From Oscillospiraceae bacterium (GTDB lineage Bacteria > Bacillota > Clostridia > Oscillospirales > Oscillospiraceae): a stretch of 9,651 bases of DNA. The stretch spans positions 1-9,651 of the forward strand of contig JAAZCZ010000105.1 of NCBI GenBank assembly GCA_012513005.1, in the 5' to 3' direction. Made by a program: the position numbers and the translations under genes. This document shows positions 4,443 through 9,651 of this stretch, piece by piece. Below the pieces are notes generated by a model. It was not told where the DNA came from, made no database searches, and was given only the letters and a program-made list of their open reading frames with translations. Within the stretch, counting starts at the first letter, position 1. Every line of letters begins with the position of its first letter.

Positions 4443-7238
4443 ATGAAAAAGACCCTGCTACCCTTGCTTCTTTGCCTTTTTCTCTTGTTATCTGCCTGCG
4501 GTAAGAAGCCGACAGCAGAAAGTGCTGATACTCCCGCGCCTTCGGAGCAGTCTCCCGAGGCTAAAAAAGACTTTATTACAGCAGAGCCCGACACATATGA
4601 GTGGCCGGCTGCTGCTAAGGAAAAGGAATTTCAGTTTAATGAAGAAACCGGGACGATAGAAAAATACTTCGGCAATGACAAGGTTGTTGTTATTCCGGAT
4701 AAGATTAATTCTGTGCCGGTTTTGGCAATTGAATCAGCCTTTGACCAGAACAACACAGTAACACATGTCAAAGTCCCCGAGGGCGTTATCAGAATTGATA
4801 GGGCTTTCTACTTCTGCACAAGGCTGACACATGTTTCACTGCCCGAAAGCCTTGCATACATAGGCGCCTTCACATTTTTCTCGAATGAGTCTTTGGAAAA
4901 GCTGGTTATTCCCAAGACTGTTGTATTCATAGGCTCACATGCCTTTGATTTTTGCAACTCTCTTTCTAAAATCACCTTCTTAGGCGAAACTCCCTGCATA
5001 GACGGCAAGGTTATGGAGGGTTTAGATAAGAACGAGATTCAGATCCTGGTTGCCGACGAGGAGCAGGAGAAAATATCCGAGGCTCTGGGGCGTGCTTGTA
5101 TTGCCAAGGGCGCTGTTAACCTTGTTGACAGAGTGCCCACAGACAGCGACTTTGATTTTGATGCTGCAAGCGGAACTATTAAAGCCTATAAGGGCAATAT
5201 GACCGCCGTTTCGCTGCCTTCTGAAATTGGTGGCAAGGCAGTTACCGCAATCGGCGAGGGCGCTTTTGCTACAGAGTTTGGAAAATCAAGACTATTCCGT
5301 ATTGATATTCCCGGCAGTGTAAAGAGCATCGGAGAAAAGTCATTTAAAGGCAACACGCTTTTATCTGTGGTGAATTTCTCCGAGGGTTTAGAGAGCATTG
5401 AAAAAGAAGCATTTATATATACAGGCATCTGCAAATTCTCTCTGCCTAAGACCGTTAAAAATCTGGGTGAGTCTGCGTTTTCCGGAATCCCTGCAGAGGA
5501 TATCGAAATCCCCGAGGGTGTTGCTGTGCTTCCCGAAAATCTCTTTAATTCTTCAAAGGTAGTAAACCTGACTATCCCCGCAAGTGTAACTGAAATTAAA
5601 GACGGTGCTTTAGCTAATTGCAGCAGCTTAGACTACTTGGTATTCGGCGGCAAAGCTCTTCCTCAAATGACCTTGGCAACATTTTATGTTAAACCTGAGT
5701 ATGCGAAAACTAGTCCCCTGCCCATATCCGATATAGATATAGCCTGGGATGCAAGTCGCGAGGAAGCGAAGGCTGCAACACAGACATTCTTGGATTTTGA
5801 ATTTAAAGCAGACAGCTTTTATGTGTGGAGGTCAAACAGACCCGACGTGGCTTCTTTCCCCACTGCCGATGATAAGCTGAGCTTCGACAGCACTTCAAAA
5901 CTGGTAACTGCTTTTGAGGGCAAGAGCACAGAAATGACCATGTACTATAACTTTACAGACTCTAACGGCCAAAAACAGAACATAGTCGGGCTTTCTGATA
6001 ATGTCTTTGCCGGCAGCAATATAAGCAAGTTTTATGTGCCGCACTCAGATAAGTTTACGACAATCGGAAACGGCGCCTTCTCCGGCAGTAAGCTTTCTTA
6101 TATTGACCTCTTTGACTCTGTTGAAAACATTGGAGCCGCCGCATTTAAGGACTGCACAGAGCTAAAAGATATAGTTATTCCCGCATCAGTTGCCCAAATC
6201 GGCAGCGATGCCTTTGCAGGCTGCACGAAGCTTGAGAGTGTAAAGTTTTTAGGCGCAGAGGTTAATATTGGCGCCGGAGCCTTCTCTTCCTGCCCTGCGC
6301 TAAAGCAGCTTGTATTGCCCGAGAGAACAACCGTTGAGGGAGCTTTAACAGATAATCCCGCAATAATCAAAGTTGCAGATGCAGCTACTGATGAAGAAGT
6401 AGCTTATCTGAGACAGACCATGGCTCTGCCCTGGTATCTCACTAAGCTGCGTGTCAGCGATGAAGCTTCCTTTGTGACAATGAGCGAAAAAGCGTCTCCT
6501 GAAGCTGACTTTGAGTTTAATGCTGAAAAAGGCATGGTTATGAAATACACGGGCGATGACGAGACTGTTGTCATTCCGAAAGAAATCGGCGGTATTAAAG
6601 TTGTTAGCTTAGGAGATTATCTCTTTGCAAGCCACGATAGAAACGCAAAAAAGGTGATAATTCCTGAAACTGTCACCGCAATCGGCAATTTTGCATTCTC
6701 GCAAACCATGATAATTGAAAGTATCATTTGCTACGGACCGATTGAAGAAGTCGGTAACGCTGCCTTTGAAAACTGCAAGAATCTATCTGAAATTAAGTTT
6801 GTAAACGGCATAAAAGCTTTGGGCGACAGGTGCTTTAGCTTCTGCGAAAACTTAAAGAGCTTTGACTTGGGTGAACATCTTGAGGAAATCCCACAAGGTG
6901 CCTTCCAGCGCTGCGGTTTTAGCGGTGCTCTTAGCGTTGATGTGCCGATAATCGGAGGCAGAGCCTTTGCACAAAATGCAGCAGTTACCGAGCTGCATTT
7001 GGGCAGCAGGATTGAAAAGGTTGATGTGGGGGCATTCCAGGGAATGTCAGCTTTAACAAAAGTCTATGTCACGGATGCAAATCCTGCAATTTTCGAAAAC
7101 TTCACCTCGAAGTTTGACAAAAACCCCAAGCTAAAAATAATACTCCCGGCAGAGGCTGCCGACGCCGAGGTTCAGGCAATTTCAATCATGCTGACTGCCT
7201 TAGGTCTGCCGGCAGACGAAATGGTGAGCCGCGGATAG
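4443..7238 (+). CDS. BspA-like leucine-rich-repeat surface lipoprotein
   Basis: This 931-residue protein is exported and lipid-anchored. Its signal peptide is MKKTLLPLLLCLFLLL followed by lipobox L16-S-A-C19, with Cys19 as the lipidation site, and then a Thr/Ser/Pro/Glu-rich linker to about residue 55. The rest is BspA-type LRR_5 repeats, each roughly 23 residues with the pattern IP..V..IG..AF..C..L..V. Clear copies include VSLPESLAYIGAFTFF (131-146) and IVIPASVAQIGSDAFAGC (577-594). Four larger modules can be seen, each beginning F.F....G....Y.G....v.IP (63, 237, about 480 and 690). The C-terminus has no LPXTG motif, membrane anchor or cell-wall-binding repeat, so the lipid is the only visible anchor. 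BspA-like proteins in oral and gut microbes bind host matrix or other cells; here this is inference. It has its own promoter and terminator, so it is probably a single-gene unit. The start is fixed by AGGAG at 8 bases. Confidence 0.88.
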   Translation: MKKTLLPLLLCLFLLLSACGKKPTAESADTPAPSEQSPEAKKDFITAEPDTYEWPAAAKEKEFQFNEETGTIEKYFGNDKVVVIPDKINSVPVLAIESAFDQNNTVTHVKVPEGVIRIDRAFYFCTRLTHVSLPESLAYIGAFTFFSNESLEKLVIPKTVVFIGSHAFDFCNSLSKITFLGETPCIDGKVMEGLDKNEIQILVADEEQEKISEALGRACIAKGAVNLVDRVPTDSDFDFDAASGTIKAYKGNMTAVSLPSEIGGKAVTAIGEGAFATEFGKSRLFRIDIPGSVKSIGEKSFKGNTLLSVVNFSEGLESIEKEAFIYTGICKFSLPKTVKNLGESAFSGIPAEDIEIPEGVAVLPENLFNSSKVVNLTIPASVTEIKDGALANCSSLDYLVFGGKALPQMTLATFYVKPEYAKTSPLPISDIDIAWDASREEAKAATQTFLDFEFKADSFYVWRSNRPDVASFPTADDKLSFDSTSKLVTAFEGKSTEMTMYYNFTDSNGQKQNIVGLSDNVFAGSNISKFYVPHSDKFTTIGNGAFSGSKLSYIDLFDSVENIGAAAFKDCTELKDIVIPASVAQIGSDAFAGCTKLESVKFLGAEVNIGAGAFSSCPALKQLVLPERTTVEGALTDNPAIIKVADAATDEEVAYLRQTMALPWYLTKLRVSDEASFVTMSEKASPEADFEFNAEKGMVMKYTGDDETVVIPKEIGGIKVVSLGDYLFASHDRNAKKVIIPETVTAIGNFAFSQTMIIESIICYGPIEEVGNAAFENCKNLSEIKFVNGIKALGDRCFSFCENLKSFDLGEHLEEIPQGAFQRCGFSGALSVDVPIIGGRAFAQNAAVTELHLGSRIEKVDVGAFQGMSALTKVYVTDANPAIFENFTSKFDKNPKLKIILPAEAADAEVQAISIMLTALGLPADEMVSRG
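4626..7235 (+). repeat. Four tandem composite modules within the LRR lipoprotein
   Basis: At the protein level the mature region divides into four diverged modules. A is residues 62-235 (4626-5147), B is 236-477 (5148-5873), C is 478-688 (5874-6506) and D is 689-931 (6507-7235). Each starts with a hairpin motif: FQFNEETGTIEKYFG, FDFDAASGTIKAYKG, LSFDSTSKLVTAFEG or FEFNAEKGMVMKYTG. This is followed by several LRR_5 repeats. Each ends with an acidic, Ala-rich closing helix, for example VADEEQEKISEALG (203-216) and VADAATDEEVAYLRQTM (644-660). Module C is the most diverged at its leader (YYNFTDSNG replaces the usual IP..IGG). The DNA copies are not near-identical, so the duplication is old. Confidence 0.7.
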
Positions 7239-7258
7239 AAGCAGAAACTAAAATAACT

Positions 7259-7292
7259 GCGGTGCTGCAAATTATATGCAGCACCGCTTTTT
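7259..7292 (+). terminator. Rho-independent terminator of the LRR lipoprotein gene
   Basis: GCGGTGCTGCA (7259-7269) pairs perfectly with TGCAGCACCGC (7277-7287) around a 7-base loop, followed by TTTTT. It begins 20 bases after the lipoprotein stop codon. Confidence 0.9.
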
Positions 7293-7312
7293 GATATTTA
7301 AATCAATATAAA

Positions 7313-7338
7313 ATGCACGGAGCAAAAGCTCCGTGCAT
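7313..7338 (-). terminator. Rho-independent terminator of the flavin reductase gene
   Basis: A perfect 11-base stem, ATGCACGGAGC (7313-7323) with GCTCCGTGCAT (7328-7338), has a 4-base loop. On the minus strand it is followed by TTTTATATTG. It starts 23 bases beyond the stop codon at 7362. With the neighbouring plus-strand terminator it isolates the two convergent genes. Confidence 0.85.
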
Positions 7339-7361
7339 AGTTTTGTGCTTAATGTAATCTG

Positions 7362-9428
7362 CTAGATCTTCATGCAGACATCCCATGCGCGCCAAATGGC
7401 TGTACGCAGGTTGCCGATTGCAACGCAGTCACCGACTGTGGAGACCTTGAAGCTGTTCTTTGCAACAGGTGTCGGTACGAAACCGATTGCATTGACAACA
7501 TCGTCGCACTCAAGCTCAAATGTCTTGCCGTCCTTGCCCTTGCATGTGACCTTCTTATCACCAATCTCGGTAATGGTTGTTTCGAGATAGATGGGAACCT
7601 TGTGATAGCGCAGTGCATCACGGAGGAAGGAGGTGTTTGCAAGAGATACGTTCTGTGCTGCAATCAGGTCTGCTGCAAACTCGACTATTGTCGGATGCTT
7701 GCCCTGGAGAACCAGATCGTATGCAGCCTCGCAGCCGGACTGGCCGCCGCCGAAGATGATAACCTTGTCACCGACGGGCTTCTGCTCATAAAGAAGCTCT
7801 GTGAGTGTGAGGGTCTTTGCAAATCCGGGAATCGGAAGCATTCTGGGAACAGAGCCGGTTGCGACTATGATATGGTCGACACCGCGGAGAACTCCCACAT
7901 CGTTGACTTCTGTGTTGAAGTGAATCTCGATGTTCTGCTTCTTGACTTCCTTTCTGTACCACTCTAAGAGCTCCTTGTCGTGCTCCTTGAAGGACATTGA
8001 GGATGCTGTGTTGAACATACCGCCGACCATGTCTGTCTTTTCGTATACAACCGGGGAGTGGCCGCGTCTTTTTAGTACGAGTGCGCACTCAAGTCCGCCG
8101 ATACCGGCGCCGATAATCGCGACCTTCTTGGGTTTCTTTGTCGGCACGATTTTGTATTTATTGGTCTGCATGGTGGGAGGAGTCAGAGCGCAGCGTGCAA
8201 GGTGCAGGGAGTCGCCCAGGCTCTGGATGTTCGAGGTGCCCTTATACTTTGCAAAGTTGAAGCAGCCGTTGTGGCAGCGGATGCAGGGCTTAATCTCGTC
8301 TTCTCTGCCCTCTCTGATTTTGATAATCCACTCGGGGTCAACGAGGTTCTGACGCGCTATGGCAACTGCGTCCAACTTGCCCTCTGCAATAACCTCGGCA
8401 GCACGGACGGGGTCCATTCTACCGGCGCAGACACAGGGCTTGTCTGTGAACTTCTTGATGTGCATGACATCATCGAGGTTGCAGTTGTCCGGCATGTACT
8501 GGGGCGGATGTGCCCAATACCATGCGTCGTAGGTTCCGTTGTCGCAGTTGAACATGTCGTATCCGGCGTCTCCGAGATACTTGACAGCTCTTTCAGACTC
8601 GGGCATGTCACGGCCGAACTCAACGAATTCCTCGCCGGGGATTGCGCCGTCGCAGAAGCCCTTGGTCTTGGAAACCACTGAGTAGCGCAGAGATACAGGG
8701 AAGTTCTTGCCGCACTGCTTTTTGATTTCCTGAACGATTTCAACCGGGAAGCGGTATCTGTTCTCGAATGAGCCGCCGTACTGGTCGGTACGGAAGTTCA
8801 TGTTTGCAATTGTGAACTGGTCAAGCAGGTAACCCTCGTGGACTGCGTGGATTTCAACGCCGTCAATTCCGGCATCCATGAGCATCTTTGAGGTGAGACC
8901 AAAGGCCTTAACCTGTTCCTGAATTTCTTCTACTGTCATTGCACGGGAATAGGTGTCCTCTGCCCAACGGTTAGGAGTCTCGGATGCCGATGCGCAGCAG
9001 TAATCGATATCGATTACGGGCTTTGCGAGCATTCCGAAGGCCTTGTTCTTGAGCATTGCGACCATTATGCCGTTAATTGCCATCGAACGCCCAAAGCCGG
9101 CTGCCAGCTGAATAAACAGCTTTGCGCCTGTTTTGTGGAACTCCTTCATGTACTCCTCAAGCTCAACGAACATTCTCTTGTTCTGATAGAGCCATCTCTT
9201 GCCCATTGTGTCACGGACACACTGCATGCCGGGGAGAATAAGGCCAACACCGTTTCTTGCCTTTTCCAGCAAAAACTTCGAGGCCTCCTTGTCAAAATGG
9301 CATGGCTCGAGCCAGCCGAACAGAGAGGTGCCGCCCATGGAACTCATGACTATGCGGTTTTTGATTTCCATGTCACATACTTTCCACGGAGTAAACAGTG
9401 CATTGTACTTTTCTTTCACGTGATACAT
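7362..9428 (-). CDS. FAD/FMN iron-sulfur enoate reductase (BaiCD/BaiH/2,4-dienoyl-CoA reductase-like, Old Yellow Enzyme family)
   Basis: This 688-residue cytoplasmic flavoenzyme has the full layout of the family: an N-terminal FMN-binding TIM barrel (about 8-375), a [4Fe-4S] site, then FAD and NAD(P) domains. Visible are LFTPWKV...IKNRIVMSSM (11-31), VEIHAVHEGYLLDQF (191-205) with the His194/His197 substrate-side pair and the same spacing as in BaiCD-type proteins, and RTDQYGGSFENRYRF (213-227). Cys382-IR-Cys385-HNG-Cys389 plus Cys413 form the cluster site. FAD binding shows as IIGAGIGG (438-445) with Glu463, a second dinucleotide motif as FGGGQSG (559-565), and a final VGDC (665-668). Relatives reduce, or run in reverse, conjugated C=C bonds of enoyl-CoAs, cinnamates, bile-acid CoA thioesters or 3-ketosteroids. 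The sequence alone does not choose among these. The spacing from the third to the fourth cysteine (23 residues) is longer than the 11 of E. coli FadH. It is flanked by its own terminator and a leader hairpin. The ribosome binding site is moderate (AGGA, 5 bases from ATG). Confidence 0.85.
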   Translation of the reverse strand: MYHVKEKYNALFTPWKVCDMEIKNRIVMSSMGGTSLFGWLEPCHFDKEASKFLLEKARNGVGLILPGMQCVRDTMGKRWLYQNKRMFVELEEYMKEFHKTGAKLFIQLAAGFGRSMAINGIMVAMLKNKAFGMLAKPVIDIDYCCASASETPNRWAEDTYSRAMTVEEIQEQVKAFGLTSKMLMDAGIDGVEIHAVHEGYLLDQFTIANMNFRTDQYGGSFENRYRFPVEIVQEIKKQCGKNFPVSLRYSVVSKTKGFCDGAIPGEEFVEFGRDMPESERAVKYLGDAGYDMFNCDNGTYDAWYWAHPPQYMPDNCNLDDVMHIKKFTDKPCVCAGRMDPVRAAEVIAEGKLDAVAIARQNLVDPEWIIKIREGREDEIKPCIRCHNGCFNFAKYKGTSNIQSLGDSLHLARCALTPPTMQTNKYKIVPTKKPKKVAIIGAGIGGLECALVLKRRGHSPVVYEKTDMVGGMFNTASSMSFKEHDKELLEWYRKEVKKQNIEIHFNTEVNDVGVLRGVDHIIVATGSVPRMLPIPGFAKTLTLTELLYEQKPVGDKVIIFGGGQSGCEAAYDLVLQGKHPTIVEFAADLIAAQNVSLANTSFLRDALRYHKVPIYLETTITEIGDKKVTCKGKDGKTFELECDDVVNAIGFVPTPVAKNSFKVSTVGDCVAIGNLRTAIWRAWDVCMKI

Positions 9429-9456
9429 CCCTTTCCTTTTCTTCCTTATTTAAAAG

Positions 9457-9488
9457 CGATGACCTGCCCGCAAGGGCAGCCGACATCG
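9457..9488 (-). promoter_or_regulatory. Hairpin in the leader of the flavin reductase gene
   Basis: CTGCCC (9464-9469) pairs with GGGCAG (9474-9479) around a 4-base loop. Outside it, CGATG (9457-9461) pairs with CATCG (9484-9488), giving an 11-pair stem with a small internal bulge. It lies 29-60 bases upstream of the start codon on the minus strand and has no T-run after it, so it is not a simple terminator. It may stabilise or regulate the mRNA. In the rest of 9489-9651 no convincing promoter or gene was found. Confidence 0.45.
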
Positions 9489-9651
9489 ACCTCTTACAGA
9501 GTAATGCTTATGATAAAATGAAAAATGATAAACTCAGTAATCTGAGCTATTATTCCGATAAAACTGCATGTTTTAGGACTTTCCGACAAAAAACGCCGAA
9601 TTACCTTTACTGTTTATTAACTATATCAAAGATGCGCCGAGATTGCAATTA

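Noticed and set aside
7602..8681. Several open frames of 100-160 codons on both strands within the flavin reductase gene
   Set aside because: They are shadows of the reductase, whose motifs run through the whole region on the minus strand; the products are low-complexity and unrecognisable.
9533..9546. CTCAG-TAAT-CTGAG inverted repeat upstream of the flavin reductase
   Set aside because: The arms are only 5 bases and it is not aligned with a recognisable promoter, so it is too weak to call an operator.

Overview
The window reads as chromosomal DNA of an anaerobic Firmicute, probably a gut-type Clostridia. This is inferred from strong AGGAGG-type ribosome binding sites, a Firmicutes-style TetR regulator, a BspA-like leucine-rich-repeat lipoprotein, and a large iron-sulfur flavin enoate reductase of the BaiCD/BaiH/2,4-dienoyl-CoA reductase group. 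No rRNA, tRNA or CRISPR array was seen, so the taxonomy is only an inference.

Left part (1-2188). The window opens inside an ABC-2-type transporter permease (+). Convergent to it is a 231-codon gene (-). Its first ~178 residues are a classical short-chain dehydrogenase/reductase (SDR) with a full catalytic set. Its last ~52 residues look like the C-terminal tail of a large serine recombinase. This in-frame chimera probably marks a deletion or mobile-element junction, or an assembly join, and it is the most unusual thing in the window. Divergent from the SDR is a TetR-family regulator. Its promoter (TTGACA-N16-GATAAT) overlaps two TGAT/ATCA palindromes that look like operators. Its strongest Shine-Dalgarno site has no ATG, GTG or TTG after it, so its true start codon is uncertain.

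Middle part (2189-7361). A bidirectional terminator separates tetR from a 646-residue polytopic membrane protein (-) that resembles GT-C-type envelope glycosyltransferases. Divergent from it, behind a near-consensus promoter, is a 931-residue secreted lipoprotein (+). It is built of four copies of a composite module: a beta-hairpin leader, BspA-type leucine-rich repeats, and a closing helix.

Right part (7362-9651). Two back-to-back hairpin terminators separate the lipoprotein gene from a 688-residue Old Yellow Enzyme-type reductase (-). That enzyme carries a [4Fe-4S] cluster motif plus FAD and NAD(P) Rossmann motifs, and is probably involved in reducing conjugated C=C bonds in steroid, bile-acid, aromatic or fatty enoate compounds. 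Its leader contains a strong hairpin. The SDR/TetR pair and the flavin reductase belong to families that often act together in gut steroid or bile-acid redox chemistry, but here they lie about 6 kb apart and no shared operon is visible.
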